A stretch of DNA of 64,000 nt from JBFLYZ01 sp040756415 (GTDB taxonomy: Bacteria; Bacteroidota; Bacteroidia; JADZBD01), in the NCBI GenBank assembly GCA_040756415.1, contig JBFLYZ010000005.1, positions 24,112-88,111 of the forward strand. Reading direction: 5' to 3'. Below, piece after piece: positions 17,198-25,997 of this stretch. Within the stretch, counting starts at the first letter, position 1. Every line of letters begins with the position of its first letter. Both the position numbers and the translations under genes were made by a program. Below the pieces are notes generated by a model. The model did not search any database, was not told the origin of the DNA, and saw only the letters and a program-made list of their open reading frames with translations.

Positions 17198-17605
17198 ATG
17201 AGATCCTTGCGACTACTTTTTCTCTTAAGCCTGCTGCTTACTGCCGGCACGCTTGCTGCCCAGGTCAAAAAAGATTCCGTTCATGATCCGCAGAACATGA
17301 AGGTGATCACCACCCAGGAAGCCCATCATCCCAAAGGAGAGCAGTGGCTGTACATGCACATCATGTATGACCTCAAATACCCCGAAGAGTCAAAGAAGAA
17401 GTACGTGGAAGGGGAGGTGACGGTGAAGTTTGATGTGAACACCGATAGCACCGTAACCGATTGCCAGGTGATCAGCGGGGTGGGATATGGTATTGACGAA
17501 GAGGTGAAAAAGATGCTGGAGAAGCTCAGGTTTGCCCCGGCCGTGCAGAACGGCATTCGTGTTAAGACCAATATGATGATGACCTTCCCGGTCAAGGCCC
17601 ACTAG
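17198..17605 (+). CDS. TonB C-terminal domain periplasmic protein
   Basis: 135 residues from ATG 17198, which gives a clean signal peptide (MRSLRLLFLLSLLLTAGTLAAQ). The longer TTG reading overlaps the previous gene. Residues ~55-133 form a TonB_C-type domain: YPEESKKKYVEGEVTVKFDV, VISGVGYGIDEEVKKML and PAVQNGIRVKTNMMMTFPV. It lacks the N-terminal membrane anchor and proline linker of true TonB, so it cannot transduce energy alone; such free domains are common in Bacteroidota. The stop codon overlaps the convergent ABC permease by four bases. Confidence 0.85.
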   Translation: MRSLRLLFLLSLLLTAGTLAAQVKKDSVHDPQNMKVITTQEAHHPKGEQWLYMHIMYDLKYPEESKKKYVEGEVTVKFDVNTDSTVTDCQVISGVGYGIDEEVKKMLEKLRFAPAVQNGIRVKTNMMMTFPVKAH

Positions 17606-18810
17606 GCTATCTGCAGCACATTCTTCTTGTACAGCACCACGGATATCAGGTTCAGAACTATTCCGATGGCGATGAGCACGGCAATGCGGGTCAGGAAAAC
17701 GGGGTCGGTCACCGGCAGCATGCGCCAGAAGATATCGTAAAAACCCTGTATCCCCCAGTAGTTAACGGAGATCACGGCCATTTTCTGCATCCAGAGCGGC
17801 ATGACAAAGAGCGGGATCATGCTGCCGCCCACAGCGCTCATGGTAAGTATTATGAGCGTGGAAACTCCCTGTACCTGGCTCCTGCTTTTGGCGAAAGAGG
17901 CCAGGAACACTCCGAAGCTGGAGCAGGCAAATGCAGTGGCCAGTATCATGAGCGCCAGCGCGGGGATGTTCTGAAAAATGTTGAGTCCAAACACCAGCCA
18001 GGCGAAGAGGAACAATACGATAAGCTGTATTATGGAAAGTATATTAACGGAAAGCATTTTTCCGTAGAGTATGTTATTGGGATGCATAGGGGAATACAGC
18101 AGTTTTTTCAGCGTGCCTTCCTGCTTCTCGTCCAGCAGGCTGGCGCCCATCCCGGCAACGGAGAACAACAGCATCATAATGGCTGTTCCGGCAACGGCCT
18201 GTACCAGTCCGGGCGAATTCTCCTTTTCGGCCACAAGCGGTGTGGCTGTGATGACGGGCTGCGATGACGGGCCCTGAAAGTTTCCCGCGATCTGCTGGTG
18301 TATCATGCCCCTGACGGCCGAATCCATTCCTGGGTTCTGGGCATCGAAGTTCCGTATGGCCTGCGCGATCATGCTCTTGTTGCCCGTGATGCGCATGAAC
18401 GCTCCCGCTAACGCCCCCTGCAATATGCCTGTCTCCATTTCGCGCGCGGCATCGTATTTCAGCTCAACGGGCAGCAAGGCGTCCTTTGTCATGGAATCGC
18501 TAAAACCCTTGTGCAGCACCAAAGCCGCGTTCGCATCTCCTTTTTTGATCAGGCGCTCGGCCGTATCGAGCGCGGTCAGCACCACCTCAAACTCTTTGAG
18601 GGAATCGATGCGCGAGATCATGTTACGGCTGTGTTCGGTCTTGTCTTCATCGGCCACCACCAGCTCCATGGGCCTCGATTCGCGTTTGCCGCTCCCCCCG
18701 AAGGCCATGGCGAAAAGAGAGATCAGCGCTATGGGGAGCAGGAAGGTAAGCAGCATGGCGCGTTTGTCGGCTGCGAAAAGCTTCAGGTCCTTTATGGCTA
18801 TTCTGAACAT
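17602..18810 (-). CDS. ABC-2 type transporter permease
   Basis: 402 residues. One N-terminal membrane segment (AMLLTFLLPIALISLFAMAF), a large extracytoplasmic domain (about 45-215), then five or six further membrane segments ending MLPVTDPVFLTRIAVLIAIG: the ABC2_membrane_3 layout of YhhJ/YbhS-like exporters. SMHPNNILYGKMLS-type loops (LYSPMHPNNILYGKML) contact the ATPase. Its start is directly next to the stop of the ATPase gene, giving an exporter pair. Substrate unknown; drug, lipid or polysaccharide export are all possible. Confidence 0.88.
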   Translation of the reverse strand: MFRIAIKDLKLFAADKRAMLLTFLLPIALISLFAMAFGGSGKRESRPMELVVADEDKTEHSRNMISRIDSLKEFEVVLTALDTAERLIKKGDANAALVLHKGFSDSMTKDALLPVELKYDAAREMETGILQGALAGAFMRITGNKSMIAQAIRNFDAQNPGMDSAVRGMIHQQIAGNFQGPSSQPVITATPLVAEKENSPGLVQAVAGTAIMMLLFSVAGMGASLLDEKQEGTLKKLLYSPMHPNNILYGKMLSVNILSIIQLIVLFLFAWLVFGLNIFQNIPALALMILATAFACSSFGVFLASFAKSRSQVQGVSTLIILTMSAVGGSMIPLFVMPLWMQKMAVISVNYWGIQGFYDIFWRMLPVTDPVFLTRIAVLIAIGIVLNLISVVLYKKNVLQIA

Positions 18811-19740
18811 TTAATCGCGTAGTTGTTTTCCGGTTAACTGCAGGAATATGGCCTCCAGGTTCACCTTCCTGATGTCGATGTGAGCGATATCCGCGCCCGC
18901 CTCGCTGCATTTCAGGATCAGCCCGGAAAGGTCTTTTTTAACGTCAGCGCTGTAGTAATTAAGCGTGCAGTCGCTGATGCGGGCCTGCTCGCCCAGGGAG
19001 GCGGCCAGCCTTTGCGACAGTTGCGCGTCTATTCCGCTCAGCGAAACCACGATGCATTCCCTGATGCCGCTGTTCTGCCTGAGCTCCTGCAGGGTCCCCT
19101 GCGCAATGATGCTGCCCTTGTCAATGATGGCAATGCGGTCGCAGAAACGCTCGGCCTCTTCCATGTAATGCGTGGTGTACACGATGGTCATGCCCTCCTT
19201 ATGCAGCTTTTCGATCACCTCGAAAATAAGGTTGCGGCTTTGCGGATCAATGCCTACGGTAGGCTCGTCCATGAACAGGATGCGGGGCCGGTGCAGCAGG
19301 GCGGAGGCGATGTTGATCCTGCGTTTCATGCCGCCCGAATAGGTATTGACCTTATCCTTCTTTCGGTCGGCCAGCCCGAATAGCTGCAGCGTGCTGTCGA
19401 TGCGGTTTTTCAGCTCAGCTCCCGGAACATCGTACAGGCTCCCCCAGAACAAGAGGTTATCATAAGCGCTCAGGTCGTTGTACAGGGCGATCTCCTGGGG
19501 CACCACGCCAATCGCGCGCTTGCATCCCAGTGGATCTTTTTTCAGGTCATGGCCGGCAATGCTTACCTCCCCGCTGTCAGGGTCCAGCACCGTGCTCATG
19601 ATGCTGATCGTAGTGGTCTTGCCCGCCCCGTTCGGACCGAGCAGGCCAAAGAACTCGCCTTCCTGAATGCTAAAAGAAACGCCTTTGAGCGCTTCCGTGT
19701 TTCCGTAGGATTTCCTGAGCCCTGTAACGGTGATCATCAT
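18811..19740 (-). CDS. ABC transporter ATP-binding protein (DrrA/CcmA type)
   Basis: 309 residues. Walker A GPNGAGKTT (35-43), Q loop at VVPQEIAL, signature YSGGMKRR, Walker B ILFMDEPTVG and switch histidine in TTHYMEE are intact. The ~90-residue C-terminal extension is typical of exporters paired with ABC-2 permeases. Start is ATG 19740 or the adjacent 19737; a TACTTTTG box at 19742-19749 argues for 19737. Co-transcribed with the permease that follows without a gap. Confidence 0.93.
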   Translation of the reverse strand: MMITVTGLRKSYGNTEALKGVSFSIQEGEFFGLLGPNGAGKTTTISIMSTVLDPDSGEVSIAGHDLKKDPLGCKRAIGVVPQEIALYNDLSAYDNLLFWGSLYDVPGAELKNRIDSTLQLFGLADRKKDKVNTYSGGMKRRINIASALLHRPRILFMDEPTVGIDPQSRNLIFEVIEKLHKEGMTIVYTTHYMEEAERFCDRIAIIDKGSIIAQGTLQELRQNSGIRECIVVSLSGIDAQLSQRLAASLGEQARISDCTLNYYSADVKKDLSGLILKCSEAGADIAHIDIRKVNLEAIFLQLTGKQLRD

Positions 19741-19774
19741 TCAAAAGTAATTAATTTCCCATGGCCCTTTTTAC

Positions 19775-19782
19775 TAATTTTG
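19775..19782 (+). promoter_or_regulatory. -7 box (TAATTTTG) for the NQO1-like gene
   Basis: Exact TAnnTTTG, 17 bases before ATG 19800; the oppositely directed TACTTTTG at 19742-19749 serves the divergent ABC pair, making a compact divergent promoter region. Confidence 0.45.
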
Positions 19783-19799
19783 GATAAGAACGATTCAAC

Positions 19800-20462
19800 A
19801 TGAATGTATTTATCGTACACGCGCATCCCGAGCCCCGCTCATTCTGCTCAGCGCTGAAAGACCTGGCCGCTGAAGAGTTTCGCGGGAAAGGGCACGAAGT
19901 GCGGATATCCGACCTCTATGCCATGAACTTTAACCCTATAGGCGGACAGCATGATTTTAAAAAGACGGCAAACGGAGATTACTTCAAGTACCAGAGCGAG
20001 CAGGTGAATGCATACCAGCACGACCTGTATGCCGCTGACCTGAAAGCGGAAATGGATAAGCTGGTATGGGCCGACCTGGTGATCTTCAGCTTCCCGCTGT
20101 GGTGGTTTTCCGTTCCCGCCATCTTGAAAGGATGGGTCGACCGGGTATTTGCCATGGGCTTTGCCTATGGCGCGGGCAAAGGCGTTTACGAGAACGGTGT
20201 TTTCAGGGGAAAACGGTCAATGGCCCTGTTCACTACGGGAGGCCCTGAGGCGGCCTACGGCCCAACCGGCAAGAACGGCACCATGGATCAGACGCTTTTT
20301 CCCATTCATCATGGCATGCTGTATTTTGTGGGTATGAGCGTGATCGAGCCCTTTATCGCCTATTCGCCTGCGCGATTGAGCGATGAGGAGCGCAAAAAGC
20401 TGCTCGGCAAGCTGAGAGAAAAAATAAATAACCTGGAAAACGAACCCCTGGTGTACGGTTAG
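19800..20462 (+). CDS. NAD(P)H-quinone oxidoreductase-like flavodoxin-fold protein (NQO1/MdaB family)
   Basis: 220 residues. The flavodoxin-2 fold is marked by VHAHPEPRSFCSALKD (phosphate loop) and SFPLWWFSVPAILKGWVDRV, followed by FTTGGPEAAYGPTG at the flavin edge. Family members reduce quinones by two electrons with NAD(P)H and FAD and limit semiquinone stress in the cytosol. Convergent with the LysM gene, sharing four bases at the stops. Confidence 0.9.
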   Translation: MNVFIVHAHPEPRSFCSALKDLAAEEFRGKGHEVRISDLYAMNFNPIGGQHDFKKTANGDYFKYQSEQVNAYQHDLYAADLKAEMDKLVWADLVIFSFPLWWFSVPAILKGWVDRVFAMGFAYGAGKGVYENGVFRGKRSMALFTTGGPEAAYGPTGKNGTMDQTLFPIHHGMLYFVGMSVIEPFIAYSPARLSDEERKKLLGKLREKINNLENEPLVYG

Positions 20463-21967
20463 GTTCCTGTTCCCACCTTGATGACCTGGCCCGGGTACAG
20501 CATGTAGTTCTTGCCGAAACCGTTGAGCTTTTTCAGCTCATCCACGCTGGTGCCGTATTTCTGCGAGATCAGCCACAGGCTGTCGCCATTCTTGATGGTA
20601 TGATACTTATATTTCACGTTGCCGTTCGTGGTGCTGGTCTTGGTATTGTCGGTAGGGGCCATCGGTTTGGTGGTGACAGGTTTGGTGTTTTTGGTAGTGC
20701 TGGCGGTGGTGTTCACGTTGTTTGTCGTGGCATTGACCGGGATGTAGATGGTCAGTTTCTGGCCGGGATACAGTTTGTATGACTTCAGCCCGTTCCAGGC
20801 CATGATATCGCCCACCGTACACTTGTACTTCAGGGCAATGGAATTGATCTTTTCCCCGCTCTTCACCGTATGGACCTTCATCACCTCCTTGCTGGCCAGC
20901 ATGGGGTTATTGGCCGAATCGCTTTTGAGCTGGGCGTAGATGGCGCTTTCATTGCTGGCAAAGGTCCCTATCTTGGCAAGCGGAAGCGTAAGCACAGCCG
21001 GCACGCTGTCCATGTAAGGGATAACGTTCTTCCTGTACACCGGGTTGAGGTATTCCAGCTCCTCCACGCTCATGTCGAGCAGCGAGGCGAGCTGCGAAAA
21101 GCTCATTTGCATTTTCACGTGCACGGTATCTACCTGGTAAAAGGTCTTTTTGGGAACGCTTGCATAGAGGTTATATTCCGCGGCATAGCTCATCACATAG
21201 GTAACTGCGATAAACGAAGGCACGTAGGCCTGCGTTTCCTTGGGCAGGTAAGGGCGGATCTCCCAATAGGTTTTTTTGCCGCCCGATCGCCTGATGGCCT
21301 TGTTGATGTTGCCGGGCCCGCAGTTGTATGCCGCAATCGCGATCTGCCAGTCGCCAAAGGTCTCGTAAAGGAATTGAAGGAACTCGCAGGCGGCCTCGGT
21401 CTCTTTCAGGGGGTCGCAGCGTTCGTCAACGTATGATGTTACTTTCAGGTTATACATCTTGCCCGTTCCGTACATGAACTGCCAGAGGCCCACGGCCCCC
21501 GCCTTCGATTTGGCGGTAGGGTTCAGTGCCGATTCGACCACGGCCAGGTATTTAAGCTCAAGTGGAAGATTATATTTATCCAGCTTCTCTTCGAACAGGG
21601 GGAAATAAAGCTGCGACAGGCCCAGTATCTTGGATACGGAGGTTCTGCGGCTCAGGTACATGTTGATGTATTTTTTTACATCGCTGTTATATACCAGGTC
21701 GAAAGGCGACTGGGCATCGAGCTTGGCCAGGCGCGCGATGATGGTGGCCTCGTCATAAACGGGTATGGAATCGGGCGGGAACTTGTACTTGATGTTATTA
21801 TAAGGCTGCGTGTACTTCTCAAAAATGTTGAGCTGAACAAGGCTGTCGAGCGCGGCTGCCACGGGGTCGTCTTTGAAGGTATTATCCGTATTGGTTTGGG
21901 CAACAGCGCTGATTTTCAGGCCCAAAGCAACAAGCACAGTCAACAGGTATAGGCACAACCGCTTCAT
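20459..21967 (-). CDS. mltD: LysM lytic transglycosylase (MltD-like)
   Basis: 502 residues: signal peptide (1-23), a helical N-terminal region, an SLT domain with catalytic glutamate E145 (VVESALNP), GAVGLWQFM and AYNCGPGNINKAIRRSGG, and two LysM repeats at about 364-409 and 454-497 joined by a threonine/lysine-rich linker. It cuts glycan strands of peptidoglycan to 1,6-anhydro ends while LysM holds the wall. The layout equals MltD/DniR of other Bacteroidota. Single gene; 168 bases upstream hold no recognised feature. Confidence 0.93.
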   Translation of the reverse strand: MKRLCLYLLTVLVALGLKISAVAQTNTDNTFKDDPVAAALDSLVQLNIFEKYTQPYNNIKYKFPPDSIPVYDEATIIARLAKLDAQSPFDLVYNSDVKKYINMYLSRRTSVSKILGLSQLYFPLFEEKLDKYNLPLELKYLAVVESALNPTAKSKAGAVGLWQFMYGTGKMYNLKVTSYVDERCDPLKETEAACEFLQFLYETFGDWQIAIAAYNCGPGNINKAIRRSGGKKTYWEIRPYLPKETQAYVPSFIAVTYVMSYAAEYNLYASVPKKTFYQVDTVHVKMQMSFSQLASLLDMSVEELEYLNPVYRKNVIPYMDSVPAVLTLPLAKIGTFASNESAIYAQLKSDSANNPMLASKEVMKVHTVKSGEKINSIALKYKCTVGDIMAWNGLKSYKLYPGQKLTIYIPVNATTNNVNTTASTTKNTKPVTTKPMAPTDNTKTSTTNGNVKYKYHTIKNGDSLWLISQKYGTSVDELKKLNGFGKNYMLYPGQVIKVGTGT

Positions 21968-22135
21968 CTTCTATCTTTTACGGACTCCCCGGTAAAAGGT
22001 TTGTCATTAATTTTTTTAAAAAGGACATCGAAGATACTGAATAAATACTTCAACATCAAGCGGCAAGTTCTGAAAAAACGCCCCTTAGCTGTGGGGTGTG
22101 ACAGGGTGTTTATCAACCTGCTTTTGTGAAAAGCC

Positions 22136-23563
22136 CTAAAAGGTCTTCATCATGTGGTCTGAAAGGCGGAAGAGGTCCTGCTCACCGAACTTTTTCCCGA
22201 TCAGTTGTATGCCAAAAGGCAATCCGTTCGTATGTCTGCCCAAAGGAAGCGATATGGCCGGCATGCCGGTCAGGTTGGCTTGTACGGTAAAGATATCTTC
22301 GAGATACATCTTAATGGGGTCGGCTGTATTATCCCCAAGGCGGAACGCTGTTCCGGGTGTGGTAGGAAGCAGGATGAAATCGTGCTGATCCAGTATCTCC
22401 AGAGTTTTATCCTGCAGCATCCTTCTCACTTTCTGGCCTTTTGAGTAATAGGCATCGTAATACCCGGCACTGAGCACAAAGGTGCCGAGCATGATCCTGC
22501 GCTTCACTTCTTTGCCGAAACCTTCGGCACGCGATTTTTTATAGGTGCTCTCCAGGTCGCTGGCGTTTTTGCTGCGATAGCCATAGCGTATACCATCATA
22601 GCGCGAAAGGTTGGAGCTGGCTTCGGCAGTGGTCAGCACGTAATAGGCCGGCACCAGGTAATCGAGAAAAGGGAAATCCACGGGCTCTACCTCAAATCCG
22701 CCATTTTTCAGCAGCCCGATGATCTCGAGCATGCGTTTTTTGATCTCCGGGTCGAGCCCTTCTTTCTCCAGGCAATCGCGCAGGTAAGCGATCCTGTATT
22801 TGGTGCCGTTGAGCGGCAGCGCCTGCGAATACTTTTCTGCGGGCAGCGAGGCAAGCGTGCTGTCGTACTCGTCAGCTCCCGCGATCACCTCCAGTATCAG
22901 GGCGGCATCCTCCACGTTGGCGGTGAGCGGTCCCACCTGGTCGAACGAAGAGGCATAGGCGATGATGCCGTAGCGCGATACGCGCCCGTAAGTGGGCTTG
23001 AGCCCCACTATCCCGCACAGCGATGCGGGCTGGCGTATCGATCCTCCGGTATCGGTTCCCAGGGCGGCCGTACAGAGCCCGGCCGCTACGGCCGCTGCCG
23101 ATCCTCCCGATGACCCGCCCGGTACACGGGTGTGGTCGAGCGGATGGAGCACGTTTCCGAAGGCCGAATTCTCGTTCGAGCTGCCCATGGCGAACTCATC
23201 GCAATTGGTGCGGCCGATGATGATGGCGTCTTCGCTGAGCAGCCGTTCCGCAACGGTGGAGTGGTAAATGGAGGTGTAGCCTTCCAGTATTTTGGAAGAG
23301 GCGGATACCTTATGCCCTTTATACGAAATATTATCCTTGAGCGCGATCACCATGCCGGCCAGCCGGCCTGCTTTCCCCCGGGCCAGCCGGGCATCGGTCT
23401 CTTCCGCTTTCTTCAGGGCCGTTTCGGCAAACACTTCCAGGAATATGTTCAGGTCCTTATGCTGCTCGATACGCTGCAGGTAATGCTTCACCAGCCCCTG
23501 GCAGGTGATCGTTCCGGCCGCCAGCGCGCCTTTTATCCCGGAAAAAGAGGTATAGGTAGACAT
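22136..23563 (-). CDS. gatA: Asp-tRNA(Asn)/Glu-tRNA(Gln) amidotransferase subunit A
   Basis: 475 residues from ATG 23563. The GTG at 23599 lies inside the tatA terminator and adds residues that homologues lack. The amidase triad is complete: K76 (ALKDNIS), S151 (GGSSGGSAA) and S175 (TDTGGSIRQPA). With GatB and GatC it releases ammonia from glutamine to amidate misacylated Glu-tRNA(Gln) or Asp-tRNA(Asn). gatB and gatC are not in the window, as is common in Bacteroidota. Confidence 0.95.
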   Translation of the reverse strand: MSTYTSFSGIKGALAAGTITCQGLVKHYLQRIEQHKDLNIFLEVFAETALKKAEETDARLARGKAGRLAGMVIALKDNISYKGHKVSASSKILEGYTSIYHSTVAERLLSEDAIIIGRTNCDEFAMGSSNENSAFGNVLHPLDHTRVPGGSSGGSAAAVAAGLCTAALGTDTGGSIRQPASLCGIVGLKPTYGRVSRYGIIAYASSFDQVGPLTANVEDAALILEVIAGADEYDSTLASLPAEKYSQALPLNGTKYRIAYLRDCLEKEGLDPEIKKRMLEIIGLLKNGGFEVEPVDFPFLDYLVPAYYVLTTAEASSNLSRYDGIRYGYRSKNASDLESTYKKSRAEGFGKEVKRRIMLGTFVLSAGYYDAYYSKGQKVRRMLQDKTLEILDQHDFILLPTTPGTAFRLGDNTADPIKMYLEDIFTVQANLTGMPAISLPLGRHTNGLPFGIQLIGKKFGEQDLFRLSDHMMKTF

Positions 23564-23572
23564 ATCAGAAAT

Positions 23573-23611
23573 AAAAAAGCGAATCACGAATGCCCGCACC
23601 CGTAATTCGCT
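23573..23611 (-). terminator. Intrinsic terminator after tatA
   Basis: Arms at 23578-23588 and 23601-23611 (11 pairs, one G-T) followed by six T on the minus strand. It separates tatA from gatA although only ~60 bases lie between them. Confidence 0.8.
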
Positions 23612-23625
23612 CTATGAAAACAGGA

Positions 23626-23820
23626 TCAGTTCTTCTTTTCGGGGTTATTCTCGTTGTCAACGCCTTTCGATGCGTCCTTGAACTCCTTTATCCCCTTTCC
23701 GAAACCGCGCATGAGCTCAGGTATCTTTCTTCCGCCAAAGAGCAGCAGGATAACGACCAGGATAATGATGATCTCGGTGGTTCCCAGGCCCATCAGCAGT
23801 AACACAAACAGGTTTGTCAT
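23626..23820 (-). CDS. tatA: Sec-independent translocase TatA/TatE family protein
   Basis: 64 residues: one N-terminal membrane helix (LGTTEIIIILVVILLLF), the GGRKIPELMRGFGKG hinge and amphipathic helix, then a charged tail. This is the pore-forming Tat subunit that exports folded proteins. tatC is not adjacent. It has its own TACTTTTG box (23841-23848) and a terminator at 23573-23611, so it is likely an independent unit. Confidence 0.95.
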   Translation of the reverse strand: MTNLFVLLLMGLGTTEIIIILVVILLLFGGRKIPELMRGFGKGIKEFKDASKGVDNENNPEKKN

Positions 23821-23840
23821 TGTTCAGAATTTTAGCACAT

Positions 23841-23848
23841 CAAAAGTA
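23841..23848 (-). promoter_or_regulatory. -7 box (TACTTTTG) for tatA
   Basis: Exact TAnnTTTG on the minus strand 20 bases before the tatA ATG; no clear -33 TTG. Confidence 0.45.
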
Positions 23849-23878
23849 CTAAAAAAACTCATAGTACACCGCGGATTG

Positions 23879-25168
23879 TCAGGAGCCTTTGGCGATCCAG
23901 CCTTCGGGGTTAAGCAGGTTCTTTCCCTTATAGATCTCCAGGTGGATCTGGGTCTTGTTGTCGTCATCGGTCATCACCTTGCCTATGGCCTGCTTGGTCT
24001 TTACCTTGTCGCCCGTTTTCACGTACACCTCGCTGAGCGTATAGTAAACGCTCAGGTATTCGCCATGGCGTATAATAATGATCTTTCCTTCCATGCCGCC
24101 TACCTCGGCCACCGCTTTCACCTCGCCTTCGAATATGGCCCGCACCTCTGATCCTTTTTTGGTGGCGATATCGATGCCGTTATTGTTGATCTCGATGCCG
24201 GGCAGGTCGGGGTGCTCGTGCGTGCCGAACTTCTCGATGATCACGCCTTCGCTGACCGGCCACGGAAGCTTGCCCAGGTTCCCTTCAAAGTTCTTGGAAA
24301 CGATCTGCTCCTCCGGGGTGAGCGTGATCACCGGATCGTATTTCTTTTTCTTCGGGTCCTTCGGCTTGGGGTCTTTGGGCTGGCTCTTTTTGATCTCATC
24401 CTCGATGATCTTCTTGATCATCTGGCTGATCTTTTCGGCCTGTTTCTTTTTCTTGGCCACCTCGCCCTTGATGTCCTTTTCTTTCTTCTGCAGGTCGCTC
24501 AGCACCTGTACCTTTTCCTCTTTTTCCTTCGAAAGGCTGCTCTTCTCGTTTTCCTTGTGGTTCAGCAGGCTGTTCTGCTCTGATTTCTTGCTTTCCAGCT
24601 CCTGCAGCTTGCTGTTGAGCTCTTTTTTCTTGCCTTCGATCTGGCCGGCCTGCAGCTTGCGGTAAGCGGCATACTGCTGGAAATATTTCAGGCGCTGGTA
24701 GGCCTGGTTGAAATCGGCTGCCGAAAAAATGAAGATCAGGCGGTCGTACGAGCTCCTGCTCTTATAGGCCTGGCGCACCATGGCGGCATAATCGTCCTTC
24801 AGCTTTTGCAACTGCTCCTCCTTGGAGCGGATATCGGCCCGGGTATCGTTGATCTGGCCCACCAGGTAATTGATCTCGCCATTGAGCGTGCTGATGAGCT
24901 CTTCCTGGTCCTTGATCTTGTTGTTGAGTATGGCCAGTTGAAGCAGCGATTTGGTTTTGCTGCCCTTGATCTCGGCCAGCAGCTTGTTCTTCTCCTCGAT
25001 CTCTTTCTGCAGCTTTTTTTTCTTTTCTTCCAGCGCCTTCTTTTTGCTCTGCTGAGAAAGGGCATCATCGCTCCAGGCTATACCCGCAGCAACGAGAATG
25101 AAGAGACAGGCCAGTATCCTGGCCAGGCGGCCCCTCCGGAAGAGATCAGTTCTTTTGTATGCGTTCAT
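23879..25168 (-). CDS. EnvC-like murein hydrolase activator with degenerate LytM domain
   Basis: 429 residues from ATG 25168, giving a signal sequence (RILACLFILVAAGIAW); the ATG at 25207 would add an unlikely extension. Residues ~30-265 form a long two-part coiled coil with many KK/EK heptads, and ~300-429 is an M23/LytM domain. The zinc site is broken: the usual HxxxD is NNNGIDI, and the central His motif reads YLSVYYTLSEV; only the last His (QIHLEIY) remains. Like EnvC it therefore should activate an amidase instead of cutting peptidoglycan. Its start overlaps DUF4292 by 23 bases in an envelope operon. Confidence 0.88.
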   Translation of the reverse strand: MNAYKRTDLFRRGRLARILACLFILVAAGIAWSDDALSQQSKKKALEEKKKKLQKEIEEKNKLLAEIKGSKTKSLLQLAILNNKIKDQEELISTLNGEINYLVGQINDTRADIRSKEEQLQKLKDDYAAMVRQAYKSRSSYDRLIFIFSAADFNQAYQRLKYFQQYAAYRKLQAGQIEGKKKELNSKLQELESKKSEQNSLLNHKENEKSSLSKEKEEKVQVLSDLQKKEKDIKGEVAKKKKQAEKISQMIKKIIEDEIKKSQPKDPKPKDPKKKKYDPVITLTPEEQIVSKNFEGNLGKLPWPVSEGVIIEKFGTHEHPDLPGIEINNNGIDIATKKGSEVRAIFEGEVKAVAEVGGMEGKIIIIRHGEYLSVYYTLSEVYVKTGDKVKTKQAIGKVMTDDDNKTQIHLEIYKGKNLLNPEGWIAKGS

Positions 25169-25997
25169 AACTTTCGGGAATGGTGAATGGGAAGCTTTGA
25201 GCGGCATCGGTCTTTACCTTGCTGTACCTGATCTTCACCTGCACGCTTTTCTCGGCCTTTACGTCAAAGGTCACCTGGTGGGGGAAGAGCATGGAATCGA
25301 CCGGCTGGAAATTATCATAAACCACATCGAACGTGCGGTTGGTGTTGTAATCGGTAAAGAAGATGCGCAGGATCTTGAATTTTTCAGGATCGAGCCAGAT
25401 GCTTTGAGCGGGATCCTTCAGCTCCGTGCCTTTTTCCATGGCCTTCTTGAACTTGCGTTTGCGCACGGTGCCCAGGAAATACCGGCATTCTGTTTTGTCG
25501 GTTCCCGGTTTCATTTTCTCTTCTTCTTCATAGAACTCAACGCTGTTGCCTACCATGATGGATTGTATCATTTCAAAATCGAGCTCGTCAACATTGAACA
25601 GTTTTTTCAGCGTGTCGAAGCCGCCCGTAAAATACCTTTTATTAAGGCGGTCCATGAATTTAACCGAATCCCTGGTGATCAGCACGCGCGCGCCTTCTAC
25701 GGCACCCATCACCGGGTCGGTGATCGACATCCAGATCACGCTGTCCTTCCGGGCCCGCACCGATACATTGAACTCGCTGGTCTTTCCCTGGAAGATCAGC
25801 TCGCCCGAGAACTTGGCCGACAGCCATTTAAAATCAAAGAGATTGCTCTTTAAAAGCGCAGTAAGCGTTCTGGCATTCTTATAGTCTATCTTGCAGGGCG
25901 TATCCGCTGGCGCCTGCTTCCTGGTCTTGCACGAAGCGGCACCCAGGATGAGAGCTGATACGAAAAGCAGGGTATAAGGTTTCAGCCGGATGAGCAC
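25146..25997 (-). CDS. DUF4292 lipoprotein
   Basis: 283 residues. GTG start (complement of 25995-25997) directly after the TAA of the upstream TPR gene. Signal II peptide ends GAASC. The mature part has the LolA/LolB-like lipoprotein-carrier feel of DUF4292: FKWLSAKFSGELIFQGKTSEFNVSV and VIWMSITDPVMGAVEGARVLI, with late strands VTFDVKAEKSVQVKIRYSKV. Family function is not established; a role in outer-membrane lipid or lipoprotein handling is an inference from fold and from its place between a TPR lipoprotein and EnvC. Confidence 0.85.
   Translation of the reverse strand: MLIRLKPYTLLFVSALILGAASCKTRKQAPADTPCKIDYKNARTLTALLKSNLFDFKWLSAKFSGELIFQGKTSEFNVSVRARKDSVIWMSITDPVMGAVEGARVLITRDSVKFMDRLNKRYFTGGFDTLKKLFNVDELDFEMIQSIMVGNSVEFYEEEEKMKPGTDKTECRYFLGTVRKRKFKKAMEKGTELKDPAQSIWLDPEKFKILRIFFTDYNTNRTFDVVYDNFQPVDSMLFPHQVTFDVKAEKSVQVKIRYSKVKTDAAQSFPFTIPESYERIQKN

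Noticed and set aside
17198..17605. True TonB energy transducer
   Set aside because: It has a cleavable signal peptide and no membrane anchor, proline-rich spacer or ExbB/ExbD neighbours.
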